A stretch of DNA of 64,000 nt, from assembly GCA_964477265.1 (NCBI GenBank), contig CAYZDJ010000006.1, positions 113,858 to 177,857 of the forward strand. Reading direction: 5' to 3'. The stretch is from CAIVPM01 sp964477265. GTDB lineage: Bacteria > Bacteroidota > Bacteroidia > Chitinophagales > Chitinophagaceae. Shown here one piece after another: positions 52,467 to 61,379 of this stretch. The notes beneath the pieces were generated by a model. It saw nothing but the letters and a program-made list of their open reading frames with translations. It did no database searches and was not told the DNA's origin. Position numbers and translations under genes: made by a program. Each line of letters opens with the position of its first letter. Position 1 is the stretch's first letter.

Positions 52467-53768
52467 TTATCTTGAGCGTGGTGCTAAGTCAATAACACAT
52501 CTGAATCCTATATATGATTTTGCTGAATCCTGATACTCGAATGCACGAGTACTTACTTGTAAATAGAAGGCAATATCTTTCCAACTGCCACCACGTATTG
52601 TTTTACGTTTCATGTATGGAGGATCACTATCTTTAGCATCATATCTCAAGTCTGGACTCATTTCATTGAAGAAATTATATGAGCCTTCGTTATAATAGGT
52701 ATTTGTCCACTCAGCAACATTACCACTCATATTATATAATCCAAAATCATTAGGCCAATAGGCATCTGCACGTACTGTGTAGAAACCACCATCTTCAGCA
52801 TAGTTACCACGGCCAGGTTTAAAATTAGCTAACAAGCAACCTTTTTTATTACGTGGATAATAGTTACCCCAAGGATACATACTGTTTGTACGACTGCCTC
52901 TTGCTGCATACTCCCACTCTGCCTCGCTTGGTAAACGATAGTTACTTTCTATAGCAAGCTTTCTTTTAAATAACATTTTATCTTGAACAACTGTTCTCCA
53001 ATGACAAAATGCTTTAGCTTGTTTCCAAGTTACACCAACAACTGGATAATTTCCAAAAGATGGGTGTGCATAATATCTTTTTGTCATTGGCTCATTGTAA
53101 GCATAAGAGAAATCTCTCATCCATACCAATGTATCAGGATATACTGGAACTTTTTCGCGAGAAATAAATTTTGTTCTGGCAATACCTTTGTTCTCTCTTT
53201 TTGCAGCTTCAGATAAAATATAATCCTGATAGCTATATAATATTTTGTCAGGGTCTAATTCAATTCTACCATACAACCTGTTATCTGGTGCTAAAACTAA
53301 TTTCTCACCTAATTTTTCCAATTGTTTAGAATCATATTTTAGTTGTATTCTTTTAGCCCAATCAACAGCCTGATTAGAATCACCAGCAATACCTGGACCT
53401 CCTTTCTTTACAAAGTTCAATTCTTTCAAAGCCAATGAGTCTCTAACCCAAGTTACGAATGAACGATATTTATTGTTTGTAATTTCAGTTCTATCCATCC
53501 AAAAACCTGGAATAGAAACCTGACGGTTACGTTGGTTTAAATTGTAGTTAACGTCCTCATCGCTTGGTCCCATATGAAAGGTTCCTGGTGGAATATATGC
53601 CATTCCAAACGGTGCACCCATACTTTTAAGTGTGCTTGGAGCTGTACCATGAACTTGTCCATCGGCATCATACATATCCTTCATTTGCTGCTTCCCTTTA
53701 TTGGAACAAGAAGTGAAAATAACCGCAGTTGACATTACAAAAAACACATAAAAAACATTCTTCATCAT
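52467..53768 (-). CDS. gldK: GldK, outer-membrane lipoprotein of the type IX secretion core
   Basis: GldK forms, with GldN, a ring below the outer membrane. The 433-residue protein has a lipoprotein signal (lipobox VIFTSC, Cys21) and a formylglycine-generating-enzyme (SUMF1)-like domain without enzymatic role here: MAYIPPGTFHMGPSDEDVNY, FWMDRTEITNNKYRSFV, YRLPSEAEWEYAARG, LYNMSGNVAEWTNTYYN and RGGSWKDIAFYLQ. It is the first gene of the operon; a Bacteroidota-type promoter lies just upstream. Start MMKN is at 53768, though the second Met is equally possible. Confidence 0.95.
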   Translation of the reverse strand: MMKNVFYVFFVMSTAVIFTSCSNKGKQQMKDMYDADGQVHGTAPSTLKSMGAPFGMAYIPPGTFHMGPSDEDVNYNLNQRNRQVSIPGFWMDRTEITNNKYRSFVTWVRDSLALKELNFVKKGGPGIAGDSNQAVDWAKRIQLKYDSKQLEKLGEKLVLAPDNRLYGRIELDPDKILYSYQDYILSEAAKRENKGIARTKFISREKVPVYPDTLVWMRDFSYAYNEPMTKRYYAHPSFGNYPVVGVTWKQAKAFCHWRTVVQDKMLFKRKLAIESNYRLPSEAEWEYAARGSRTNSMYPWGNYYPRNKKGCLLANFKPGRGNYAEDGGFYTVRADAYWPNDFGLYNMSGNVAEWTNTYYNEGSYNFFNEMSPDLRYDAKDSDPPYMKRKTIRGGSWKDIAFYLQVSTRAFEYQDSAKSYIGFRCVIDLAPRSR

Positions 53769-53793
53769 TTGTATCTATATTAAATGGTGACGA

Positions 53794-53826
53794 CAAAAAT
53801 AGGGACATATGAGGCAAACCACCAAA
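53794..53826 (-). promoter_or_regulatory. Candidate promoter of gldKLMN
   Basis: On the minus strand TTTG (53826-53823), a 21-bp spacer and TATTTTTG (53801-53794) fit the Bacteroidota -33/-7 consensus (TTTG, TAnnTTTG). The predicted start of transcription leaves a leader of about 20 nt before the gldK ATG. Confidence 0.55.
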
Positions 53827-53938
53827 TATGTACTATTATCCTTCAAAAAAAATTGGTAAAATTAAAACTATAGTAAATCAGTTAAATTGTTTGAAATAGC
53901 GGTCGTTTTTCTACTAATTCGGGTGCAATATATAGCAA

Positions 53939-55975
53939 TTAAATGTTATAAAAAACTAAAAAATTTTGAAGGTCAGAAAATGGTTGCAAACAAGCTTGGT
54001 TTTGGCACAAATAAATAGCCAGATTTTCATCAGTATTTTTATCGAAACATACAGGCAAAACACTGTTGCTATAGCCTTGATTGAATACAATAATTTTATT
54101 GGGCTGATATGCTTGCAAAATATCGATTATAACTGCATTTGCCTGCTTGCCACATACTACAATTTCCTTAACAGTTTTAATATGATTTTGCAGTGCCATT
54201 AACCATACACCAAACGATGTTGGATAATTGATTATTGCCTGCTGTAAATTAGCAATCATTGCAAGAAATCGTTTGCGTATTTTTTCATCGTTAAACACAA
54301 AAGAAAGATGCTGCATGCAGTTGCACAAAACAGCATTGGCACTTGGTGTTGCACCATCATAAACCTCTACTTTTTTTGCAATAATATTTTTTTGTTTTGC
54401 TGATGTATAGTAAAAAAATATTTCATTCTCATCGCTAAATTTTTTAACTGTAATGTCCAATATTTCTTTTGCCTTTACTAAATAGTTTTGTTCACCAGTT
54501 ATTTCATGTAAATGAATTAATGCCCAAATAAGGTATGCATAATCATCTAAAAAAGCCTCGTTGTAAGCAACATTATTTTTATAGCAATGGTATAATTGCC
54601 CATCAACAATCATATTACCTAAAATAAAGTTAATATTGTTAACAGCAATAGTTCTATAATGCTCATAGCCTGTAGCAGCAAAAGCTTTGCAGTATGCAAT
54701 GCTCATAAGGCAATTCCAGTTGCATAATATTTTATCGTCAAGCAAAGGGCGAATTCTTCTATTTCTTTCGATTAATAGAATTTTTTGCCATTCTTTTATT
54801 TTAGATTTTAATTTTTCAATCTCAATATTTTTTTCAAAGGCAGTTTCTTCAATAGTTTTATTAAGCCACAAAATATTTGTATGCTCCCAATTTCCTTTTG
54901 TTTCTACCTGAAAAATTTCACAAAAAAGTACAGCATCACCTTTCAATACTTCTTCAATTTCTTGTTTGCTCCAAGTGTAATATTTTCCCTCCACACCTTC
55001 GCTGTCTGCATCTAAAGCACTATAAAAAGCAAATTCATTGCTCATCATTTCTCTTTCAATAAAATCTAAAGTTTGCTGTATGGTTTCTTTATATAAATCA
55101 TTCTTTGTTATTTGATATGCTTCGCTTAAAACGCCAATCAATAAAGCATTATCATAAAGCATTTTTTCAAAGTGTGGGGCAAACCATTTTTCATCTGTAC
55201 TATACCTTGCAAAGCCACCACCAACTTGGTCATATATTCCACCCAAAATCATTTTATCTAAACTTAGCAATGCCTGTTGCAAAGCGTTTTCATCTTTTGT
55301 AAAATGATAATGACGTAATAAATATTGAATAGAAAATGTTTGAGGAAATTTTGGTGCATTGCCAAATCCACCCCAAATTGTATCTGCATTTTTCAAAATA
55401 TTTTTTGCAATAATGTCAAGGGTTTCATCGCTAAAGGCATTGTTTTCCTCTCCTCTTTTTTTAGTAAATGAATTGCTGTTATTTATATAGTCAGTAAGTT
55501 TTTCAGCTTGCTCTTCTATTTCATCTTTTCTTTCATTAAATGCATTACTTACTGCAAGCAAAGTATCCTGCCAACTCATTCTGCCATGTGCTGCAACAGG
55601 AGGAAAATAAGTACCTCCATAAAATGGTTTTAATTGTGGCGTAAGAAAAACATTTAAAGGCCAGCCACCACTGCCAGTCATAGCTTGCAAGGCATCCATA
55701 TAAATATGGTCAAGGTCAGGTCTTTCTTCTCTATCAATTTTTATATTAATAAAATGTTCATTCATTAATGCAGCTGTTTTTTCATCTTCAAAACTTTCAT
55801 GTTCCATTACATGGCACCAATGGCAACTGCTGTAGCCAATGCTTACTAAAATTGGCTTGTTTTCTTGCTGAGCTTTATATATTATTTCATCGCTCCACAT
55901 AAACCAGTTTACAGGATTGTGTGCATGCTGCAATAGATATGGAGATTGAGAGTTAATAAGTTGATTAGTATGCAT
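53939..55975 (-). CDS. YyaL/SSP411-like protein, thioredoxin (DUF255) plus six-hairpin glycosidase-like domain
   Basis: A 678-residue protein of the YyaL (spermatogenesis-associated 20) family. The N-terminal thioredoxin-like domain (about 1-160) carries HAHNPVNWFMW, SCHWCHVMEHESF with the CxxC pair, and GGWPLNVFLTPQ. The rest is a helical (alpha/alpha)6-like domain (GGFARYSTDEKWFAPHFEKM, ALDADSEGVEGKYY). No signal peptide. Function is not established; a redox- or sugar-linked role is often proposed. It is monocistronic between gldK and a divergent barrel protein gene. Confidence 0.9.
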   Translation of the reverse strand: MHTNQLINSQSPYLLQHAHNPVNWFMWSDEIIYKAQQENKPILVSIGYSSCHWCHVMEHESFEDEKTAALMNEHFINIKIDREERPDLDHIYMDALQAMTGSGGWPLNVFLTPQLKPFYGGTYFPPVAAHGRMSWQDTLLAVSNAFNERKDEIEEQAEKLTDYINNSNSFTKKRGEENNAFSDETLDIIAKNILKNADTIWGGFGNAPKFPQTFSIQYLLRHYHFTKDENALQQALLSLDKMILGGIYDQVGGGFARYSTDEKWFAPHFEKMLYDNALLIGVLSEAYQITKNDLYKETIQQTLDFIEREMMSNEFAFYSALDADSEGVEGKYYTWSKQEIEEVLKGDAVLFCEIFQVETKGNWEHTNILWLNKTIEETAFEKNIEIEKLKSKIKEWQKILLIERNRRIRPLLDDKILCNWNCLMSIAYCKAFAATGYEHYRTIAVNNINFILGNMIVDGQLYHCYKNNVAYNEAFLDDYAYLIWALIHLHEITGEQNYLVKAKEILDITVKKFSDENEIFFYYTSAKQKNIIAKKVEVYDGATPSANAVLCNCMQHLSFVFNDEKIRKRFLAMIANLQQAIINYPTSFGVWLMALQNHIKTVKEIVVCGKQANAVIIDILQAYQPNKIIVFNQGYSNSVLPVCFDKNTDENLAIYLCQNQACLQPFSDLQNFLVFYNI

Positions 55976-56147
55976 GAGATTTTATTTGGACGTTTAATTT
56001 TAATATTTATTCACACATATTGTAAAACAAGAATAACTTACTTTACTTTACGCTTTGTTATAGCAAATTTTATGATGCAAATGTGCATATTTATATTTTG
56101 CCATTATATGCAACCTTTTTGATTTTATTACCTTAAAAATAAAAGTT

Positions 56148-56939
56148 ATGAAAACATTACTACTGATTTCGCTTGCGTTGGTTTTTCCTTTTTATTCAAT
56201 ATCGCAAGAGCAAACCTACACTTTTGATGATGGCACAAAAGTTACTGCTGAAGTAATAAACAATAATCCTGACAATGCAAGAAAACTGGCTATTATACCT
56301 TTGGGATTGTACAATATTGAAGGTGGGCAAATGATTGCAGCAAGCTTTTACAGCCCAACAAAATTTTATGCAAGTGCAATGGTTGGCCCTAATAGCTTTA
56401 TGGTAGAAGGAAATTATTTTTTCATTAATCAATTAAAGGACTGCCCTATTAAACAATCAGTAAAAGACGTTTATTCTGGCAGAAATTCAATAACAAGTTA
56501 TGTGATAAAAGTACCAGCAGAAAAAAGAATTTCATATGGCATTCACACAGGTATAAGTAATACATCATATACCTACAACTCGCTTGAAGTAACACCTAAT
56601 TACAACTACAGTACAATGGGTGCTGTAATAGGTATTACAAGAATTGGAGTAAAGCAAGCTCATTGGAAGATTGAAAAGAAAAAAGAATTAAAAGGAAGTT
56701 CGTTAGTTAGATTAAATGCCGATGCTGTTTTCTATTTCAATCAAAAAAAGGTAAATGAAAATGAGCCACTAAGTATTACGCCAAATACTTTTGGTTACAG
56801 GCTTTACTACGATGGGCAATTTACATTATGGGGAGGAAAATTTAGCTTTAAATACATGTTGGGTTTAAAACACGATTCGTATACAAAAAAATTTGCTGAA
56901 CTTTTTGCTGGCTTAGGTGCAGGCTTTAGTTTTTTATAA
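56148..56939 (+). CDS. Exported beta-barrel-like protein, unknown
   Basis: A 263-residue protein with a signal peptide (LLLISLALVFPFYSISQ). Residues about 25-130 form a small mixed domain (YTFDDGTKVTAEVINNN, then a polar loop). The C-terminal half alternates hydrophobic and polar residues with aromatic caps (NYNYSTMGAVIGITRIG, NTFGYRLYYDGQFTLWGG) and ends in FSFL, like an 8-strand outer-membrane barrel. I recognise no family. It is monocistronic; the 195 bp after it contain a degenerate CACAGAG/CTGTG-type repeat but no terminator that I would call. Confidence 0.55.
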   Translation: MKTLLLISLALVFPFYSISQEQTYTFDDGTKVTAEVINNNPDNARKLAIIPLGLYNIEGGQMIAASFYSPTKFYASAMVGPNSFMVEGNYFFINQLKDCPIKQSVKDVYSGRNSITSYVIKVPAEKRISYGIHTGISNTSYTYNSLEVTPNYNYSTMGAVIGITRIGVKQAHWKIEKKKELKGSSLVRLNADAVFYFNQKKVNENEPLSITPNTFGYRLYYDGQFTLWGGKFSFKYMLGLKHDSYTKKFAELFAGLGAGFSFL

Positions 56940-56974
56940 ACTTAAGTTATTTAAAATTATTATTTTAACCGGAG

Positions 56975-57060
56975 AGGTAACAAAGCATTTCACAGAGAAA
57001 ACAGAGATATGTTATAAATGCTCAGTTATTGCTGTGTTTCTTTAACGCAGTAACCACTGT
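56975..57060. repeat. Degenerate intergenic repeat resembling the CACAAAG family
   Basis: The spacer carries ACAAAGCATTTCACAGAG, then CTGTGTTTCTTTAACGCAG and CCACTGTAG, words shared in part with the CACAAAGG / ACGCAAAG copies elsewhere. Similarity is partial. Confidence 0.3.
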
Positions 57061-57135
57061 AGCAAAATCTTTAATTCGTTCATTTTAAAACATTATAAAT
57101 TTTAAACAAATTAATTGCATAACCCTACACATAGT

Positions 57136-57627
57136 TTACATTGATTTTATTTCTAAAATATATAAACTTAGTTTTTCGCTTTGTGCTTCAATTTCCTTGT
57201 TATACTTAAAACCCAATTTTTGCAAAAGCTTTATCGAGTTTATGTTTGAAGGTATGGTTGTAGCTAAAATAGTTGAATGTTTTCCATCGGCTACAAGGCT
57301 TTGCAGCACTGCATTTGCAGCTTCAAAAGCATAACCATTTTTTGCATATTGTGGTAAAAATGCAAAGCCAATATCGTGATGTGGCAAGTAATGACGTTTA
57401 ATAAAAGTTATAATGCCAATTGGAGTTTTTGAGTCTAAAATTGAAACAACCCAGTATCTAATATTCGTATTATTTAAAATATTTTGAATATATGTTTCAG
57501 CATCTTTTGCATTGTTTACATTTCTACTACCAATAAATTGTAGCCAGCCATCTGTATTAACCAATTCGAATATAAACGCTGCATTGCTTATTGACAATGG
57601 TTGTAGCAACAGTCTTTTTGTTTCCAT
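57136..57627 (-). CDS. GNAT-family N-acetyltransferase (RimJ/RimL-like)
   Basis: A 163-residue acetyltransferase: METKRLLLQPLSISNAAFIF start, IGIITFIKRHYLPHHDIGFAFLP central strands, the acetyl-CoA loop region with KNGYAFEAANAVLQSL, and NINSIKLLQKLGFKY at the end. This is the RimJ/RimL branch, which modifies protein N-termini or small amines. The acceptor is unknown. It lies 46 bp downstream of the START-like gene, but a terminator separates them. Confidence 0.85.
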   Translation of the reverse strand: METKRLLLQPLSISNAAFIFELVNTDGWLQFIGSRNVNNAKDAETYIQNILNNTNIRYWVVSILDSKTPIGIITFIKRHYLPHHDIGFAFLPQYAKNGYAFEAANAVLQSLVADGKHSTILATTIPSNINSIKLLQKLGFKYNKEIEAQSEKLSLYILEIKSM

Positions 57628-57642
57628 AGCTCAAAAAATAAA

Positions 57643-57664
57643 AAGAGGCTGCAAGCAGCCTCTT
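57643..57664 (-). terminator. Intrinsic terminator of the START-like gene
   Basis: A 10-bp stem AAGAGGCTGC/GCAGCCTCTT (57643-57652 and 57655-57664) with a 2-nt loop, 9 bp after the stop, followed on the minus strand by a T-rich tract. Confidence 0.88.
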
Positions 57665-57673
57665 AAAAAAAAT

Positions 57674-58057
57674 TTAACTTCCTAATTTATGAAACAATTC
57701 TTTTATCTGGTAATCCCAAAGTTGAGACGCATCTTTTATTTCGCCTTTTTCGGCAAAATCGCTAATTACCAAAATAGTTTGGTTTGATATTTCTGTTTTT
57801 GTAATTCTAAACTCAAAGTATTCTCCTTTATCAGAATGCAACCAATGATATTTTATAAAATGAGCTTCTTCTTCATCTATAATTTTGGCTCTTTCTGGAG
57901 TGCCATTGCCCCAAGTAAAATTCATTATGCCTTCCCATTCATCTACTTTATCTGCAAACCATTCTTGCAAGCCCACTGGCGAACTTAAAAAATTCCACAA
58001 AATTGTAGGTGAACAACGTACCGGATATTCTAATGTATATAATTGTTTTTTACTCAT
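57674..58057 (-). CDS. START-like domain protein (Bacteroidota-specific)
   Basis: A 127-residue SRPBCC/START-like protein: YTLEYPVRCSPTILWNFLSS, VGLQEWFADKVD, then FTWGNGTPERAKIIDEEEAH and a C-terminal amphipathic helix (DASQLWDYQIKELFHKLGS). The fold forms a hydrophobic pocket, and members of this small family are single-domain cytoplasmic proteins of unknown ligand. It is monocistronic with its own terminator. Confidence 0.85.
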   Translation of the reverse strand: MSKKQLYTLEYPVRCSPTILWNFLSSPVGLQEWFADKVDEWEGIMNFTWGNGTPERAKIIDEEEAHFIKYHWLHSDKGEYFEFRITKTEISNQTILVISDFAEKGEIKDASQLWDYQIKELFHKLGS

Positions 58058-58171
58058 CTTCTAAACCTTTCTTCGTTTTTTATTGCTGCAATAATAGTCA
58101 TAAAAAAATACAGACAAAATCTTTTTTGATATATAAAATATTTAAAAATGACTATATAATTTAAAAATATT

Positions 58172-58777
58172 TTATTTAGCAGCTGTAAATCTTTCTGAAA
58201 TTTTATTCCAGTTAATTACATTCCATATAGCAGCTAAATAATCTGGGCGTTTATTTTGATATTTTAAATAGTAAGCATGCTCCCAAACATCAACACCCAA
58301 AATTGGTGCTCCCTTTACTTCTGCAACATCCATTAAAGGATTATCCTGGTTTGGTGTAGATGAAATTTCTAATTTACCATCTTTAACAATTAACCAAACC
58401 CAACCGCTGCCAAAACGAGTTGTACCACCAGTTGCAAACTTTGTTTTAAACTCATCAAAGCTTCCAAAAGCAGCATCAATAGCAGCAGCTAAATCTCCAG
58501 TTGGTGAGCCACCAGCATTTGGTGCAAGGCTTTCCCAAAAGAAAGTGTGATTCCAATGTCCACCACCATTGTTGCGAACAGCAGGAGAAATTGAACCAGC
58601 AGCAGCTACTAATTCTTCCAACGATTTTCCTTCATTGGCAGTGCCAGCAATGGCTTTATTTAAATTATCTACATAAGCCTGATGATGCTTGCCATGATGT
58701 ATTTGCATGGTTAATGTATCAATATGTGGCTCAAGTGCTTCGTGAGCGTAAGGTAGGGGTGATAATGTGAATGACAT
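58172..58777 (-). CDS. Superoxide dismutase, Fe/Mn type
   Basis: Converts superoxide to hydrogen peroxide and oxygen. The 201-residue protein shows PLPYAHEALEPHID, the metal ligands His27, His77, Asp163 and His167 (IHHGKHH, GGGHWNHTFFW, DVWEHAYYLKYQNKR). The features fit the cytoplasmic iron/manganese family; I do not assign sodA or sodB because metal choice cannot be told safely. The 37-bp spacer to the upstream four-helix-bundle gene consists of TTAATT-type words. Confidence 0.95.
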   Translation of the reverse strand: MSFTLSPLPYAHEALEPHIDTLTMQIHHGKHHQAYVDNLNKAIAGTANEGKSLEELVAAAGSISPAVRNNGGGHWNHTFFWESLAPNAGGSPTGDLAAAIDAAFGSFDEFKTKFATGGTTRFGSGWVWLIVKDGKLEISSTPNQDNPLMDVAEVKGAPILGVDVWEHAYYLKYQNKRPDYLAAIWNVINWNKISERFTAAK

Positions 58778-58814
58778 AGTTGTAATTGTAAATTGTTAAT
58801 TATAAATTGTAATT

Positions 58815-59165
58815 CTATTTTGCTTTAGATGTTTTAATTGAAGATGTAATAAGTTTAATAAGTTCTAGTGCATCTTCGTTTATACTTTCATATTGTTTTT
58901 TTGTTAAAAATTTTGTTGCAAACAATAATTCCAACCAATACAAAGTTTCATTAATTTCTTTTTGTGCAATGGAAAGTTTATGGATAAAATCTGCTTTACT
59001 TTCACTATGTTCTGCATCTCTCATCATTGCTCCAACTGAGGTACCACTTCGCAAAAGTTGCTTAGAAAGAACAAATTCTTTTTTATTTTCGTTTAGAAAT
59101 TTATAAAGATTAACTATTCTTATCGCAAATGCGAGGCTTTTATCTTTCAAAAAATTATTTGCCAT
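58815..59165 (-). CDS. Four-helix bundle protein (S23 family)
   Basis: A 116-residue helical protein of the four-helix bundle family related to proteins encoded in 23S rRNA intervening sequences: SLAFAIRIVNLYKFL, QLLRSGTSVGAMMRDAEHSE and AQKEINETLYWLELLF. Function unknown; the family is basic and often scattered in Bacteroidota genomes, either alone or next to repeat elements. Here it is flanked on both sides by ATTGTAAATTGTTAATT-type spacers. Confidence 0.85.
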   Translation of the reverse strand: MANNFLKDKSLAFAIRIVNLYKFLNENKKEFVLSKQLLRSGTSVGAMMRDAEHSESKADFIHKLSIAQKEINETLYWLELLFATKFLTKKQYESINEDALELIKLITSSIKTSKAK

Positions 59166-59200
59166 AATTTACAATTGACAATTAATCATTTACAATTTCC

Positions 59201-59602
59201 TTACACTGCAAAACTCTCCCCACAACCACAACTTCTGCTTGCATTTGGATTGCTGAAATAAAAACCTTTTCCATTTAAGCCATCACTAAAATCAAGTTCT
59301 GTATTAACCAGGTAAAGAAAGCTTTTTAAATCACAGACAACCTTTATTCCATTGTCTTCAAAAACCTGATCCATTGGTTTTATTTCGTTGTCAAAGTCAA
59401 GCTTGTAGCTTAAGCCACTGCAACCACCACCAACAACACCAACTCTTAAAAAATAACTTGGGTCATTGGCAATACCTGCTTCTTCCATAAGCTTTATTGC
59501 TTTGGCTTTTGCTTTATCCGAAACGTAAATTGAATTAGCCTCTCCACCCCCCCCAAAGGTGGGGCTTTTGGTAGCTGGCTCAATATTTTTTACACTCTCC
59601 AT
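59201..59602 (-). CDS. iscA: IscA/HesB-family iron-sulfur cluster assembly protein with repeat-derived N-terminus
   Basis: An A-type carrier that receives Fe-S clusters from IscU. The 133-residue protein has the three ligand cysteines in VGGGCSGLSYKL and SRSCGCGES. The conserved domain starts at SIYVSDKAKAKAIKLM, near residue 24. Residues about 12-22 (TKSPTFGGGGE) are encoded by a GC-rich repeat element (59544-59564) that fits the frame, so the N-terminus has been extended by an insertion. The ATG at 59602 is the only Met before the domain. iscU lies 41 bp upstream; gene order on this strand is iscS, iscU, iscA. Confidence 0.92.
   Translation of the reverse strand: MESVKNIEPATKSPTFGGGGEANSIYVSDKAKAKAIKLMEEAGIANDPSYFLRVGVVGGGCSGLSYKLDFDNEIKPMDQVFEDNGIKVVCDLKSFLYLVNTELDFSDGLNGKGFYFSNPNASRSCGCGESFAV
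59544..59564. repeat. C/G-rich repeat element inside the iscA reading frame
   Basis: The run CCACCCCCCCCAAAGGTGGG and one further G contains CCACC mirrored by GGTGG. It is read in frame as part of SPTFGGGGE. A related element is at 59615-59646, outside the gene. Confidence 0.55.
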
Positions 59603-59614
59603 AATCTTCGTTTT

Positions 59615-59646
59615 AATTCCCCCTTTGGGGGATTAAGGGGGCTTTA
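59615..59646. repeat. C/G-rich repeat element between iscU and iscA
   Basis: CCCCCTTTGGGGG followed by ATTAAGGGGGC fills most of the 41-bp gap and runs up to the iscU stop at 59644. The CCCCCTTTGGGGG core is a palindrome. Same style as the element between pfkA and pyk. Confidence 0.6.
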
Positions 59647-60063
59647 ATGCACCCCTTTCTCTTCAAATACCAACTGCTCTAAGCCATTCTTTACACGATA
59701 GTCGTTAATGGCAGCTTTGATAGCATCTTCTGCTAAAACTGAACAGTGAATTTTTACTGGTGGAAGGTTTAATTCTTCAACAATATCCATATTATCAATA
59801 GCAACAGCCTGGTCAACAGTTTTGCCTTTTAACCATTCTGTAGCTAAACTCGAAGACGCAATGGCACTGCCACATCCAAAGGTTTTGAATTTAGCATCTT
59901 TAATAATTCCTGTTGCATCATCAACTTCAATCTGAAGCCTCATAACGTCTCCACATTCTGGTGCACCAACTAAACCAGTACCAACACTTTTGCTTGCTTT
60001 ATCAAGCGTTCCTACGTTTTTTGGATTGCTGTAGTGATCAATAACTTTATCTGAATATGCCAT
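59644..60063 (-). CDS. iscU: IscU, iron-sulfur cluster scaffold
   Basis: The scaffold on which IscS-derived sulfur and iron are assembled. The 139-residue protein carries the conserved cysteines in PECGDVMRLQ, FGCGSAIASSS and KIHCSVLAEDAI and an N-terminal VIDHYSNPKNVG. The region of the LPPVKIHC motif, which matches the HscA-binding LPPVK sequence, is present. It follows iscS after 98 bp that contain an inverted repeat, and precedes iscA. Confidence 0.95.
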   Translation of the reverse strand: MAYSDKVIDHYSNPKNVGTLDKASKSVGTGLVGAPECGDVMRLQIEVDDATGIIKDAKFKTFGCGSAIASSSLATEWLKGKTVDQAVAIDNMDIVEELNLPPVKIHCSVLAEDAIKAAINDYRVKNGLEQLVFEEKGVH

Positions 60064-60083
60064 ATCTTTTTATTTTAAATTTT

Positions 60084-60151
60084 GAATGATGAATTTTGAA
60101 TGAAAGAAAAGTAAAAGTTGTAAATAATTCAACATTTAAAATTCATCATTC
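60084..60151. repeat. Intergenic inverted repeat between iscS and iscU
   Basis: GAATGATGAATTTT (60084-60097) is mirrored perfectly by AAAATTCATCATTC (60138-60151). It also contains AATTCAACATT, shared with 7282-7298, which marks it as a member of the same family. Confidence 0.6.
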
Positions 60152-60161
60152 TAAATAATTG

Positions 60162-61379
60162 TTAATGGTGTGCCCATTCAATACTGTTCAAATCAATTCC
60201 TTCTTTGTACATTTCCCACAAAGGACTCATTTCTCTTAACTTTAAAACAGTATTTGTTATTTGTTCTATTGTATAATCAATTTGTTCTTCAGTTGTAAAT
60301 CTGCTTAAGCCAAAACGCAGCGAACTATGTGCCAAATCATCGCCCAAACCCAATGCTTTTAAAACATAACTTGGCTCAAGAGAAGCACTAGTACAAGCAC
60401 TACCTGAACTTAAAGCAATATTTTTATTAAAGCCCATCAATAAGCCTTCGCCTTCAACATGCTTAAAAGAAATATTTGCAACGTGTGGTAAACGATGGTC
60501 TTTATTACCATTTACATAACTCTCCTCAATTTGGCATAAAGCATTTTCTAATTTATCTCTTAGTACAGAAGTATGAGCAGCATCTTTATCCATTTCTAAC
60601 CTGCACAATTCGCAAGCTTTACCAAAGCCCACAATACCTGGTACATTTAAAGTTCCACTTCTCATTCCACGTTCGTGGCCACCACCATCCATTTGTGCTG
60701 TAACCTTTACACGTGGATTTTTACGACGAACATATAAAGCACCAATTCCTTTTGGACCATACATTTTATGACCAGTAAAAGTCATTAAATCAATGCCATC
60801 AGCAATTACATTTACTGGAATTTTACCAACAGCTTGTGTAGCATCGCTAAAAAAAAGAATACCATTTTTCTTTGCCAATGCAGCAATTTCTTTAATAGGC
60901 TGAATCACTCCAACCTCATTATTTGCATACATTATAGAAATTAAAATAGTAGTTGGTTTTATTGCTGCTTCTAACTCTTTCAAGTCAATTAAACCATCTG
61001 CTTTTACTTGCAAATAAGTTACTTCGCCACCAGTTTTTTCAATGTGTTTACAGGTATCTAAAACTGCTTTATGTTCAGTAGTTACTGTAATAATATGATT
61101 GCCTTTTGAAGCATACATTTCATACACACCTTTAATAGCAAGGTTATCGCCTTCGGTTGCACCACTAGTAAAAATGATTTCTTTAGCGTCTGCACCAATT
61201 AATTGTGCCACTTGTTCACGAGCATAATCAACAGCTTCTTCTGCAGCCCAGCCAAATGGATGGTTACGACTTGCTGCATTACCAAAATTTTCGGTAAAAT
61301 AAGGAATCATTGTTTCTAAAACCCTTGGATCCATTGGGGTTGTAGCGTTATTGTCTAAATAGACAGGAAGTTTTAACAT
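60162..61379 (-). CDS. iscS: IscS, cysteine desulfurase
   Basis: Takes sulfur from cysteine for Fe-S clusters and tRNA thiolation. The 405-residue PLP enzyme shows YLDNNATTPMDPRV, TSGATEGDNLAIKG, H103, the PLP lysine K205 in FTGHKMYGPKG and the sulfur-carrying C329 in SSGSACTSASLEPS, the group I layout. It is the first gene of the isc set; no IscR regulator is seen upstream. Length is typical. Confidence 0.95.
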   Translation of the reverse strand: MLKLPVYLDNNATTPMDPRVLETMIPYFTENFGNAASRNHPFGWAAEEAVDYAREQVAQLIGADAKEIIFTSGATEGDNLAIKGVYEMYASKGNHIITVTTEHKAVLDTCKHIEKTGGEVTYLQVKADGLIDLKELEAAIKPTTILISIMYANNEVGVIQPIKEIAALAKKNGILFFSDATQAVGKIPVNVIADGIDLMTFTGHKMYGPKGIGALYVRRKNPRVKVTAQMDGGGHERGMRSGTLNVPGIVGFGKACELCRLEMDKDAAHTSVLRDKLENALCQIEESYVNGNKDHRLPHVANISFKHVEGEGLLMGFNKNIALSSGSACTSASLEPSYVLKALGLGDDLAHSSLRFGLSRFTTEEQIDYTIEQITNTVLKLREMSPLWEMYKEGIDLNSIEWAHH

